A DNA stretch of 64,000 nt, taken from contig JAEILZ010000002.1 in NCBI GenBank assembly GCA_018873225.1, positions 6,200,001 through 6,264,000 of the forward strand, given 5' to 3'. The translations under genes were made by a program, and so were the position numbers. How positions within the stretch are numbered: position 1 is the first letter of the stretch; every line of letters starts with the position of its first letter. The notes beneath the pieces were generated by a model that did not search any database, was not told where the DNA came from, and saw nothing but the letters and a program-made list of their open reading frames with translations. Source of the stretch: [Phialemoniopsis] sp. UDSM-2020. Lineage: Eukaryota; Ascomycota; Sordariomycetes; Thyridiales; Thyridiaceae. Below, piece by piece: positions 43,466 through 55,431 of this stretch.

Positions 43466-44163
43466 ATGGTCTCCTATCAATCTAGCTCAGACATGTCGGC
43501 TTCGCACTTCGATACTATTGAGGGAACTTCACGTCGAAGCGGCCCGGACGAACAGGCATCTTTGGAGGCTCAGGAAGAACGTGATCTACAAGCAGCTCTC
43601 GAAGCCAGCAGGCTTGATCTAGAAGTGCAGGCAGACCCGGACGAGGTTGAACCACTGCCAGTCTACTCTCAAGCTCCGCCTCCCGGAGACATTCTGCTCA
43701 GGAATCTGCTGGATTCTATGACGCAGTCTACCTCATCATACCCATCTATCACCGTCGATAACGGCAATCTACCTGTAAGTCTTGGCTAGTCTTGATGCGA
43801 TGTTGACTCGCTGGCCGAGTCTGATGTGCAGTCCAGTGCTACGCCAGCCTCACACGAGACGATTACAATGCGGCTTGCAGCGACCTCGTGCAGTCTTGGC
43901 AGGCATGGTCTCGGCTGAGGCGCGACGATTGTGTGCAGAGGTTTGTCACGTGGCAGTGTAGTGAGGCTTCGGCGGCCAAGAGCCAGTCGATGTCACCTAC
44001 TGCGGAAGAAGACCGGCAATGGAAGATCGAGACGGATCGATGCCGGCAAGAGCAGGAAGATGAAAGGCAGCGGTACTATTTGGTGCAGGCACATCTACTG
44101 AATGCGAGGTATGGAGAGCATCTGCAAGGAGCCGAGCATCCGATGCTGAATATCAAGGAGTAA
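43466..44163 (+). CDS. small hypothetical protein with UIM-like motif
   Basis: Two exons (43466-43774, 43837-44163) with a 62-nt intron (GTAAGT donor, CAG acceptor); 211 aa. I do not recognise the family. Residues 37-50 read E-E-R-D-L-Q-A-A-L-E-A-S-R-L, which fits the ubiquitin-interacting motif pattern (acidic patch, Leu, X2, Ala44, X3, Ser48). A P-L-P-V-Y-S-Q-A-P-P-P segment follows at about 63-73, a PY-like proline-rich stretch. The C-terminal half is a charged helix rich in E, Q and R with several Trp (W-Q-A-W, W-Q-C). The predicted protein is soluble and intracellular. The acceptor choice (43836) is the one that keeps the second exon open. Real expression is likely but not proven. Confidence 0.6.
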
Positions 44164-45525
44164 GTGTTCGCGACATCATGGGCTCTCGGTCCCGACTAAT
44201 GAGAGGCACGCATGACAGGAAATTTCACATTCGGGAACCATCGAAACCTTCTAGAAGGTGAGATGAGAAAGCGCCGAGACGAGACGGAATTCCATCAATG
44301 ATTACTACCCCAGTGGTTGAGAATACGTTGCCAATTGTTGCCAACTGTCCTATCAAATATGCCTGGCATGTGCCCAAGGAGGGGGAGCGCGTTTTGTGTG
44401 TGGCTGCGTGGGTTTGGCTGCCAGTTGCGGGGCGGGGTTCAGGCAGGCGGCAGCACGCACCAGCCAGCTGGAGCGCAGGAGCACCTGAGGCAAATGTCGT
44501 CGCAGGCCGCCAGGACGGCATCGCCATCTCGAAGCTGCTCCTCGGGCCATCGCAAAACAGCCAGCAACATGCTGTGCTACTCTTTTGCTTGCATCTACCC
44601 GTGCTTATCCAGCATCAGAAGCAAGATGCCCACCTTTTCGGCCTGTTCCGGCAGCTCGAGGGTGAGGACAGCCCGGCGTGCGGGCTGCCTTTGCTGGGCT
44701 CAACTGGGCCAAGAGTCACCGCAGACAGGGTAAGTCTTGGTACGTATAACTTGCCTCAGTCTGCCCCGAAAGCCATCAAGGATGGCTTGTTGCGAAGACC
44801 CTTTCTTGAATTTACTCGTCATTCTATTTCTGAGATGTCTCGACACAGTGGCAGCCCGAGATACGACTGCTGTCGATGCTGCCGCCCGCGACATCTCTTG
44901 ATCACGACTCGGTCGCCTCCACCCTCACACAAAACTGCGCATCTGGTCTAGTCCGGTCCGCCCTACCCTCAGAGGCGTGCGTCAACAACAAACCGACCAA
45001 AATATGCTAGCCTTTGGCGTCAGGCATGCCAGTCAACAGCAACTTTTTAGCGCCAAAATCCTCCCTACACAGTGCTGGCTGGCAAGCAACAGTAGCGTGA
45101 CTCCAGGCTACAGCCCAGCGGTCTACAGATACTTTTAGCTAACAGCAACGCCTAAAGCGGGGGAGGTGAGGGAGCTCGAGGTACCTGTGCTCTCCAGCTT
45201 TAGTGCTAAGCTCAGCTCAGCACGCGCGCAATTAGACAAAGCCAGACAGCTTTCCAAGGCCAGTCCACTTCACAGCCTTCCGAATTTTCTACTCGCCCAC
45301 CTTAACCATCCCCCCCTCCCCCAAAACATTCGTCTTTTTCAAAGAGTCACGTCAACCACACGGGAGTAAAAAACCTCCACTTCGCCGACAACTACCACAA
45401 CAACATTCCCCCCCGACGCATCAAATATCACCGCCACTCCGGTCGCATTATCTTGCAGAATCTCGCTGCATCAACAAAATATCCATATTTCGACTTTTCG
45501 ACCTCGATTCACCCCTCGATAAACA
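44164..45525. other. intergenic, H2A.Z promoter
   Basis: The last 350 nt before the ATG are rich in C and CT tracts, usual for a strongly expressed fungal gene. Open frames between 44225 and 44951 have no domain and overlap on both strands. Confidence 0.5.
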
Positions 45526-46446
45526 ATGGCTGGCGGCAAGGGCAAGTCCTCTGGTGGCAAGAGCTCGGGAGGCAAGACTTCGGTCGACGGTCCCAAGAAG
45601 CAGCAGAGCCACTCTGCACGAGCTGGTCTCCAGGTAAGTCGCGTCGAAAGCTTCGTATTTGCCTATTTGCGCGCTTTCTCCTCGTCCGACGACGTCGCCG
45701 CCACCCCGAACACCGTGCAGACTCGACCCAGCACGCGTCCACAGACCATCACTGCGTTTTCGAGCCCACCTCCCACCCGTCAACATCGACACACGACGAC
45801 AGTCGCCGACAAGACCGTCGCCAGCTTGAGTTGTCATAGCGTTCGACCACTGGCGACGCTGTCGTCTGCGCATTCTTGGAGTGACGCGTCTTGGTCGAGT
45901 CTGCTATTCGGGGGTCTTGAATCACGCCGACATTTCCGAGGACGCAGCGGATTGCGCGCAAATTTGAACAGCGTTTTTGCAATCACCAAGTCCGCGATGC
46001 TAACCTGAACCTCATTTCCAGTTCCCATGTGGTCGTGTCAAGCGTTTCCTCAAGGCCAACACCCAGAACAAGATGCGTGTCGGCGCCAAGGCCGCTGTCT
46101 ACGTCACGGCCGTCCTCGAGTACTTGACTGCCGAGGTCCTCGAGCTTGCAGGCGTAAGTTTGCTATCCCATCGCGTTGGCCCGCCGGCCAGACGTGTTTT
46201 CCTTCCATCCCCCCCTGCGCGCGCGTGCGTTGAGCTGACCTTTGCTTCCCAATACAGAACGCTGCCAAGGACCTGAAGGTCAAGCGTATCACCCCTCGTC
46301 ACCTTCAGCTCGCCATCCGCGGCGACGAGGAGCTCGACACCCTGATCCGCGCCACCATTGCCTTTGGTGGTGTCCTTCCCCACATCAACAGGGCGCTCTT
46401 GCTCAAGGTTGAGCAGAAGAAGAAGAAGCAGGCGGCCGAGGCCTAG
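45526..46446 (+). CDS. HTZ1: histone H2A.Z variant
   Basis: Three exons (45526-45633, 46022-46153, 46258-46446) with introns of 388 and 104 nt; 142 aa. The N-terminal tail is G/K/S-rich. Then come [44 protein letters not shown] and [27 protein letters not shown], which are H2A.Z rather than canonical H2A (F-P-C-G-R, and the extended acidic patch around G-D-E-E-L-D). The tail lacks the S-Q-E-L motif of canonical fungal H2A, as expected. It replaces H2A-H2B at promoters and boundaries through the SWR1 complex. The first intron is long for this window, with the donor immediately after G-L-Q. Very high confidence. Confidence 0.98.
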
Positions 46447-47439
46447 TCGCGTGTACACGTCGACACTTTGCGCTTTGCTGTTATGGGTTCTTTTTCTTTT
46501 GCTTTCCTTTGATTAACCAAGTGATAAACGGGCTTCACTCCGAACGTTGGGTTCCTGGCGGATTTGGGTTGTGTAGGGATCTGGGATTTCCTTGTATTCA
46601 AGAGTTGTGTTTTAAGGGCCAGGAAAGGGGCGTCTTTATGTTGTTGAGACCTGTGCAGGTCTTGTTCTCTAATCAATCATCTTGTCCGGCTGTTCTCGTG
46701 CCACTTGCTCCCTTCGCACCAGCTGGGCTCATCTCCACCCCCTACGTGCCTGTGCATGCGCATCCATCTGCTGATGGCTTGCCTCGATGGGCATTGGCCC
46801 GGCGCTGATTGCTTTGATGATTGCTTTTAATCGAACCCAAGATAGTGGCATCCCCTCCTCAGCGAGGGCCGAAGTGTATAACAAATGCTTGACTGGACTG
46901 CACCGGAGCCTGCTTAGTGTCACACCCGACGACATCCGTGTTCTGCCCCAATAAGTGATACGTATTGAAGGAGCATCTACTGCACCTACTCTGTGTGCCA
47001 GGTTCATTCCCTGTATGTTTTCCTCCATAAAGCCGGACAGGGTGAGGGGATCATTTCTGTCCTTGGTGAGTGTTCATCATGAAAAGTTTGCAATGAAGGT
47101 CTACCTACAAGTTTATGCCATTATTCCTCCTACTTGACAGTCCGTCCAGGAAATACTACCGTTGAAATGTATTGTATCACTGCCTTTCCAAATCAACCGA
47201 AACAGCCAGTATATGATGCCGTTACTTGTGGGTGTCGGATGACTTTGGGTCTTATGTCACAAGGAGTTCACCCCTCCCAGGCAGCCTCGACAACACAGTG
47301 CTGGACGTCTCGCCCTAATTATGAAAGTGTGCAGTCTGCTGTGGCTATGATTTCATGCGAACCAGAGCCAGATCATTTGGGGCAAACACACTTGTTCATG
47401 CGATTTGGCCGTCTCCGGGGGCTTATCATATATTAGGGG

Positions 47440-47960
47440 ACTCCCGTATACAGACTCCGATTCGAAAGGCCGAGGCATTATATGAAAGCACAATCTAAAA
47501 GGTGCGAAGTTTTTGTCATCAAACATACAATACAGCTATTTTTTCGTTTGTTCTCGTAAGTCAAGTCATATGTTATCTGAAGGAGGGCTCTATGACAATC
47601 AGATTTACAATTATAGAGATATGAACAATAATTGCAAACCTGAGATAATCTTGCTTGTTAGTATTAAGTGAAGTATGATGTATGTCTATTTAGTTTTTTG
47701 TTTTCTCTATTTAGATATTGTAAAATGTATATGTTGTGTCGGTTCAAATGTTAAGATTTAGTTTTATATAACAAATACATTCTCAATATTTTAAATACAC
47801 AAAATCGAATAAGATGTTACATTAACGACAGCTCAACAAAAGCAAACTGGATTTCTATAGCAACATATGTTCTAAGTAAGTCTTCTTGTTTTTAATCGAT
47901 GCAGTCAAAAACTTCATCCTAATTATTGCATATTACTAGTTTCATCTCAACATTACCTCT
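47440..47960. other. AT-rich island
   Basis: Three consecutive 60-nt lines from 47641 to 47820 contain only 16, 14 and 12 G+C, i.e. about 20-27%, against roughly 50% in flanking DNA. No ORF or repeat unit is recognised. Confidence 0.7.
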
Positions 47961-50766
47961 GATGCTTAAGTGTCTATGTGCACGTGTGTATCACTCATTA
48001 CCAGTGTGGGAATTGTCTTGAACAGAACCTGATTGTACATATCATTCCCTCAGACCATTCATAGTCACTGGAGATGACTTGAGCTCCCACAACGGTTTAT
48101 GTCATGTCGCAACTGCATCTCGTAGGAAAGTCAGTTGACTCGATCAACCAAGTCTGCAGGCCCTTGATACGACCAAGGCAGCGCATGGGCCTTAATAGAA
48201 ACAGTGGCTTCCATGCAAATTGCAAATTTACAGGCAGCACATCCGGACACTTTCAGGAACAGTGGCCGTTGGGCTCGGAGTAGTTGAGCCGTGTGTGAGC
48301 TCACGGCGGACGGGTGTGTGATCGCCGCAGGGCAGGTGGGCGATCATGTACCTCCTTAAATAGAATGAGCTAATAAACCAGGCTGTTGGGTAGTCAAGCA
48401 GGCAAGTGGCAGGCTAGGATCTGCAGGTCTACGGGACAAGGCGCGTCATTGGGCGGCGGCCGGGCGTTTGAAGAGCCAGTAGAGCGAGCTAGAATGGATC
48501 ATTGGGCGGGAAAGGTGTTCTTTTAGGGTCACTCGAACAATTGCTTGCTTTTGTCTGCGCGGGACGAGAGAATCGGTAGAAGCGCGGTTACTTTGTACGA
48601 AATCCTTGACAATGGGATTGTTTAACAAGGACGCGGAAAATGGCAGCTAAACGTCAGAGTGGTACCTGGGAATAGGGAGCGCAAACTTTACGACAAGGTA
48701 TCATCGCTCGACGGCTGTGCTACTGACGGGCGCCACGGGATGCAAGATAGACGACATTGCCCCATATATTATTGGCAAGCTGGTGCGAGATTATTGCATG
48801 CATACACACTATCGGTCTTTTGCATCTCGAGGTCGCGTCGGCCTGTCTTGGCAGACCCTGTCTTTGCATTTCTGGTAACCCGAAAAGCACAAAATACCCC
48901 ACGAGAAATACGTCCTCGAGCCAACAAGATTGATTGAAAGGGATAGGTAGACTTTCGGGGAGGGAGCAAGGGGATGTAGGCGCACATGTGCTGTGGCGAG
49001 TTCGTTACGATGAAATGAATGCACGACTGAGACATGATGACTGTGGTCAAAGATCACGCGGGCTGCCGGGAGGGATGGCAAGGATGGGTGGATGGATGGG
49101 ACAAGGATGGCAGAGGCAAGGCGACGAGAGAACCCTCCACTTATGCCCACAAGAGGCTCATCTTCGAGGAGGCGGATGACTGCCGATTTGTTCAGTGACG
49201 AACGAATGGGGCCAGTCTGTCTCCATGTGTTCTGGGGTGGGGAGACGTTGACCTCACAGACACCGGACGTTGTTGCACGCGTAAAAGGGGAGGGGGAAAA
49301 GCTGGGATCAACCAGAGAAATGGGCAACAGACGAAAAGGGGGAGCGGGGACCATTTGGGGCGTAATTAGGTGCATTTTATGATCGATGGCGAACCGTGTA
49401 TTGATTTGGTTGACTTGCTTCGATGCCGTGTCACCGAAATGCAGGGCGCGCGCGCCGGGCTTGAAAGCACAGCTGTCGGGATGATGATGTTGCGTGTCTT
49501 GGGTTGCTGGGGCTGAACTCTTGCATTGCCCTCATGTTGACGTCGTGCTTGTGGAATGTGTCTCCTTTTCAAAGAACAACAACTCCAAATCTGCTCCCCC
49601 GCGCGTGCATGATTGGTGTCTACTAGACTACCCGCAAATCTAAGAACTGCCTGCACCAGCAGCATCATAATGATCCCCAGAGCTGCAACCCTGGGAAATA
49701 TCTTGTGGCTCCATGCTTGATGAGAGGGCACACGACACAGATTTTGTGTGTATCGATTGTAGCGCTGTCAGCTTCCTGGTCATGAACCCTTCTGGTGCGG
49801 TGCCTCTCTTGGCTGGGTCTTAACTTTTGGGAGATCCACAACTGACGGTGGAGGCTCTGCAAGACAGGACGAGCCTTGGCAGAGACAATTTTTTGGTCTA
49901 CCTTCGTACGAAGAGTCACTCACTCTGTCGCCAGCATCATTACCCGGTCTCATCCAAGCAGTTGCCCTCAGTTCTTACAAGTACATCAGGAACGGGTCGA
50001 GATGGCTCCCCCCCCTTTTGTCGGCGCCTCATTCTCCCCCTCAATCCTCAGAGTTCGTTCCGTGAAAGAAAGGGTCAATTGCTGGGCTGGCAAGCTGGTT
50101 GGCTTCGCCTGAGGGGGGGCGCCACGCCAATTGGCAGCCAGGCAATTACAGAAAGTGGGCTAGTGCCTGTCAGCCTAAACCCGCCTGGGGACCCAGCGGG
50201 CTCACAGCGTGGTAACTGGAGTCCAGCTGGAGCCGGAGCCGTGGGCCGCCCTTTCTGGCTCCTCCAGGGCTGCCGTTCCTCATTTTAGCCTCGACAGGAA
50301 TTTTCTCTGGGCTGCCCATGGAGATGTGCATGTAAACAATCAACGCCGCGCCCGTGCCAGCGGGATCCTAGGCAAGCAGACATGTGCATACGAGTAAACA
50401 TGCCGGCGACAAGATGCGGATGGGGACTTGCATGCCTATGTTTCGCTTATAGAGAGATGCAGTGGCTTTCCTTGATTTAAAGTGTCAAGTCAAGTCCGTA
50501 CGTTTTGATGCTCAGTTGCAATGATAAAAATTACACCGGCTTCTCAGTGGGATTGGTTCTGGAAAGAGTTACCATTTGCTCTGTGTGGTGGTGGAAAACA
50601 GGCAGGATTAGAAGCAAACTTTGGAGGTAGTGTGTACCTTGAACTGCACCCAACATCATACGTGGTACAGTGTACTCGGGACTCGAGATCCGCTAGAGGG
50701 GTAGCTCGCGCTAAGCCCAAAATTTTCCCTGACGAGGCCAGGCGACCAGCAATTTTCTCCCCCAGG

Positions 50767-50790
50767 CCAGCCAGCCAGCCAGCCAGCCAG
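50767..50790. repeat. (CCAG)6 microsatellite
   Basis: Six perfect CCAG units upstream of the RRM-R3H gene. Confidence 0.9.
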
Positions 50791-50931
50791 GCCGCCCGTC
50801 ATCATTCCTGGCCTTGCTTTTTTTGCGCTCTCTGTCTCTCTCTTGCTTGCGATCCCATCTCCTCGACTCTCGCAACCCTCTCTTCTACTACTGTTTTTGC
50901 TCGGCTCTCGTCTGGCATCTCTCCCTCTCTC

Positions 50932-50954
50932 CACACACACACACACACACACAC
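50932..50954. repeat. (CA)11 microsatellite
   Basis: Perfect CA dinucleotide run in the CT-rich leader region upstream of the RRM-R3H gene. Confidence 0.9.
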
Positions 50955-51621
50955 CTTCTCCTCATCGTCAGTCTGTGTGTTCGCGCAGTGTGTACATTGT
51001 ATCTACGTGTGTGTATCCCACCACACACATCCACCCTTACCGAATCCCCTACTTTGTACCGTACCTACCGGCATCCCATCCCATCCACCACCACCCATCC
51101 CATCCCCCCGAACCAGACCTAATCTGGTCATGGCGAATCTTTTGACTGCCTGACCACAAACCTGCATCATCTTACTTACCTAACCTTACCTAAACCTTGC
51201 CCTGTCTGCCTCTCCTCTCCTCCTCCTCTCCGAATTCTCGTCACCCTCTCGTGGCGCGAACCTCTCCTCCTCCTCCTGTTGCGCATCACCAAGACGAGGC
51301 TCGACATCCTCCGTCCCGACCGTCTCTCTGCCGACGCCTTTCGCGTCATTGAGGGAAAAAAAATACCCACACCCATCCCCACAGAAATCTGCTTCCATCA
51401 ACCTAGAGCAGCGAGCGCTGAATTCCCACCCTCGAAAATATTCTCTGCTGCTGTCACCATCCGACCATCGTCATCTGGCGTCGTTTGCTCGTCGCTACTA
51501 ATTTCAAGACGCCTGCAGCAGCTGCAGCAGCCGCGGCAGCCCTGCTGTGCCCCGATCGGAGCCCGCCTTCCGAATCCTCCTACACCGCTCCGTCGCCTAC
51601 TTCCCTCAGAGCTTGCCCAAG

Positions 51622-53656
51622 ATGAACTCCCAACACGCCCAAGACCAGTTCTATGGTGGCTATGTCGGCTCTTCTGTTAACCGCTCCCCTTCTTCGACGA
51701 GGCCTGGCTATGCGACTGTTGGCCTGTCGTCCGGCATGGGAGCTGGCCGGCGAAATCAACCGCCTTTGGAATCGATTGCTCAGCCCTCTTCCTCCCTCTA
51801 TGGTGACGACCGCTTCAGTCCTTTTGAGACAGTATCTAGATACGACAGAGGTCCATCGGCGCAGGGAAACCAGGGCAGTTTTATGCTGGGCAACAACCAG
51901 ACCTGGAACTACAACGCCGGCAGTGCTGCGACCCTGAACGGCCCTTTGAACGATGGTTCAAGGATGCGCGGCGGTGGTAGCCGCCGACCTGCTTTGCACA
52001 CGGTAAATATCTCATGGCCCTGCCCCCTATCTTTTTGCTGTGAATTCCCCCGACTGATCAATGGTCCCCTTGCAGGAATGGATGTCTCCGACCGACTCGA
52101 TGGGAGGACAAGGCGGCCATGGATCGCAGTACGGCTCGATGCATAGTGGAGGCTCGCATATGGGACTCGCAAACGGCGGCGCCAGCGACCTTTTCAGCAT
52201 GCCCCCTCCTGGTGGCAACCACGGGTTGATGGGCCACGACATGCGAGGATATCAGGACCAGAAGAAGGACCCGAGCGACCTGATCCCTACCGCCATTGTC
52301 ATCAAGAACATCCCTTTCAACATCCGCAAAGAGGTGCTGGCTGCGACGATGCTCGAGATGAACCTTCCACAGCCCTACGCTTTCAACTACCACTTTGACA
52401 ATGGCATTTTCCGTGGTCTTGCCTTTGCCAACTTCCAGAACGCTTCCGACACCGCCATCGTCATTGAGCACATGAATGGCTTTGAGATCGGGGGTCGGAA
52501 GCTTCGCGTCGAGTACAAGAAGATGCTTCCCGAGCATGAGCGCGAGCGCATCGAGCGGGAAAAGCGCGAGAAGCGTGGCCAACTTGAGGAGCAACACCGG
52601 GCGCCGAGCCACCAGCCATCCATGACCTCGTTGTCTGGAACCACCAACGTCCGACCTCCTGTCGACCGCAAGGTGCCGTCGCAGCAGTCCCCTGTCGGAT
52701 GGCCTGCCAGCGCTGCCCCGGGCGCCGTTGATATGAACGACGCCAACACGCTGAGATATTACGTCGATCTCTTTGTGTTCAGGAACAATTCGGACCAAGA
52801 AGTGCTTATCTTCCCGAGCGAGACTAGCCCCGAGGATCGCCGCATTGTTCACATTCTGGCTCATAACTTGGGCCTTGAACACACATCGATGGGCGAGGGT
52901 GAGAACCGACAGGTTCATGTCCGCAAGACCAAGTTCCCCATGTCCACTCATCAGCCGGCCGGTCACCTCCAGCAGCCTGGCGTCGGTCTCCACGAACATC
53001 CGCGTGGCCTGAGCCGTGCCGCCACCTACGACTTTGCCGAGCAGTCTCGCCCGCAGCACCATCCTTCGCTCCAGTCCCTGGGGCGGACCAATCTTGCCGT
53101 TCCTGGTAGCCCCGACGGCCCCCATGGCATGAATGGACTGCGCGGCGTTAAGAGCTTCGCCGACCTGCGTTCCTTCAGCCCCAGCCCTTCGCCCTCTGTT
53201 GTGAGCAACAACAACAATGGTCTCAATGTCCCGTCGACGAGCAACCCTGGTGCTGGCGCAATGCCCTACATGGGCCACTACGGCGGCGACAGTGGAGCTT
53301 TTGGACTCGCCACACCCACCACACCTGGAAGTGGGATCAACGCTTCCAACTCACAGGGTGACCCCTCCGTCCTGGTCAACAGTCTGTCATCCCTGGGTCT
53401 CGGCTCGTCGACCTACGACGTAGGCAGCAACGACAACTTGGGAGGTCGTGCTCGTGAAACACCCGGCGCCATCGGAAGCCAAAGACCTGGGGCCAGCAGT
53501 GCAGGTAGCCGCGCCAGTGCTCCCGACCGCCAGCCTCGCGGCCCCGCCGGTAACTGGGAGTCCTCGGGTGGCTTTGGTGGACGTGGCCGGCCCAACGGAC
53601 ATATGCAGAGAGGCAGTGGTACAGTGGCTCTGACTCCGATCTCGACACAATTGTAG
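51622..53656 (+). CDS. RRM and R3H domain RNA-binding protein, Pin4/Cip type
   Basis: Two exons (51622-52002, 52076-53656) with a 73-nt intron; 653 aa. The N-terminal 195 residues are low-complexity, rich in G, S, N and Q. The RRM (about 198-275) has I-V-I-K-N-I-P-F as RNP2-like and L-A-F-A-N-F as RNP1-like. A basic coiled helix E-H-E-R-E-R-I-E-R-E-K-R-E-K-R follows. The R3H-type region (about 350-412) shows L-R-Y-Y-V-D-L-F-V-F, L-I-F-P-S-E-T-S-P-E-D-R-R-I-V-H-I-L-A-H-N-L-G-L-E-H and R-Q-V-H-V-R-K-T. The tail is S/P/G-rich with an R-G-G-like end. This is the architecture of yeast Pin4/Mdt1 and fission yeast Cip1/Cip2, cytoplasmic mRNA-binding proteins tied to stress and the DNA damage response. 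A long CT-rich leader with microsatellites precedes it. Confidence 0.92.
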
Positions 53657-55431
53657 CTGACTGTTTGACGGACAGACTCATCCGACAACACCGGTCGTGT
53701 CGGGGCAACCTCTGGCTCTGCCGCATTGTTCTGAGTGGCCAACTGTCGGGAAAGCCACCCCATCTTCCCTTTTACGAACACGACCTGCGCGCTACGGCAT
53801 TGCCAATTTCCAGCAGAATCCGAGCTGTGACACTCCAACTTCGATGCTCTTGATGCACCCGCAACTAAATTCGCAATATTGTACACGCACCCTTCCACTG
53901 GCAATCCGCAAGGTTATTGCATGCCGCTCGGAACGAATGGCCGGCCGATCCTGTTATGGAGTCTCGACATCCTGATTCTTGGCGATATCGCAAACCTGTT
54001 ATGTTTGCTCTTTACGATTCCGATCATGCATCACGATACATCTTTTAATGTATTCCAATATTCCCCGACTTGTACAGCTCTCCGCCCTCGAATACGGCGC
54101 CGATTTCGCGGGGCTTGGATTTCTTTTTTTGATTGTTTTGATATTACTTGGTTCATGCATCGACGTTCCAGGCAACCCCTGTTTATTTTGGTCCGGGGGA
54201 CGTTGATGGGTTGTTCTGGCTCGGCCAAGACGCGCTTGTGCCACGACTTTGAGACGATCGAAACGATGGCCTGCTGCTTCCACGTAGCAGGCCTTTGACG
54301 ACGACGAACAGATACCACGAAAGAATTTTGGAGGCGGGGAAGACTTTGGAATTAAGATTACAGCTCCGATGGGCAACCATGATCAGCCGACGGACCATTC
54401 ATAACGACTCGGTGACTTGCGCAGCGGATGATGGCCATGGAATCCCATCCACACGCGCATCCTCGAGCACGTTTGATACGTCCTGTCACTTGTGGCCGAC
54501 ATTTGCCAATTCCCGGGATGGGATATGGCTTTTGTTGTCGCGAGGACTTGATGACAAGTCTACCACGCCTGTTACGAATCTTACGCTTTTCACGACATAA
54601 CGTCTAGATGGCTATGTCTAAAAAAAACATCTTTTGATACTGGGAGGAGGCTGCGAATAACAGCCTCACATGAGGAAAGAAAGGGATAGGACTCTTCGCC
54701 TGTGAGCGAATACTTAATACACAAGCCGAGCGAAAAGGCATTGCCCAACTACGATCCGATGGCATGGGCTGATGTCCGCGACGGCCCTCGGCAACGCTTT
54801 GACGGTGTGTGGACGTTTGTGATAGATCGTTATGTGACGGAATCTTGCTTCCATGCTGGCCTCCTGCGTTCAGTGCGACTTTTGGTTGTGGCTATGTTAG
54901 GCGGCCTGGATCCGAACCTCCACGAGTATATAACCTCGACGGAGAAGGACACTGAAGGCGACGGATCAAGTGATCATATCAAGCTGTTTCCGCTTGTTGG
55001 AAACTGCCGCAGGTGGAGAGCATAGGCGCGGGAGCAAGGGGGACGACGAGATAAGGAAGTTCGGCGGTGCTTTGCGGTGCACGGATACCTTTGCAAGTCG
55101 CATTTCATCAGCTGGGTTGACGCATCTTGGTCATGCCGAGCTTTACGAGGGTTGGGTTTGGTGGTTCTTGCTTAGGTGCATGGATGATGTACTGATCTTT
55201 ATGGTAATGTGTGCAGTGTGAATGGGGGGGACATGTATTTATGGTGAGGAAAACCCGGTGTCATTTTGTGTAACAATAGGATGGGGGAGAAGATCAATAA
55301 CGTCGATTGCCAGACTATGCGTGTGGCCGTGCCTTCCAAATAATCCGTGTCTGTCCCGGTGATGACCTAGTGATTGAATCTTCTTAGGAGATTGAAACCC
55401 TGACCCGTTCCACCCTGATGCAAAGTCAGTG
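53657..55431. other. intergenic between convergent genes
   Basis: 3' regions of the RRM-R3H gene (plus) and the ankyrin gene (minus). Open frames here overlap on opposite strands and have no domain. No gene recognised. Confidence 0.5.

Larger units (their letters stand above)
46447..51621. other. 5.2-kb gene-free stretch
   Basis: Between H2A.Z and the RRM-R3H gene. It holds the H2A.Z 3' region, an AT-rich island (47440-47960), ordinary sequence, and then the pyrimidine-rich leader of the next gene. The longest frames (for example minus strand 48809-49375) have no domain, biased low complexity and no splice support. It may contain non-coding RNA or a very long 5' leader. Confidence 0.5.

Noticed and set aside
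48809..49375. 188-aa minus-strand open frame in the H2A.Z-Pin4 gap
   Set aside because: No recognisable domain, P/S/R-rich, overlapped by open frames on the other strand, no splice support.
52058..53278. 406-aa minus-strand open frame
   Set aside because: Antisense of the RRM-R3H gene, which has clear homology; the reverse frame has no domain.
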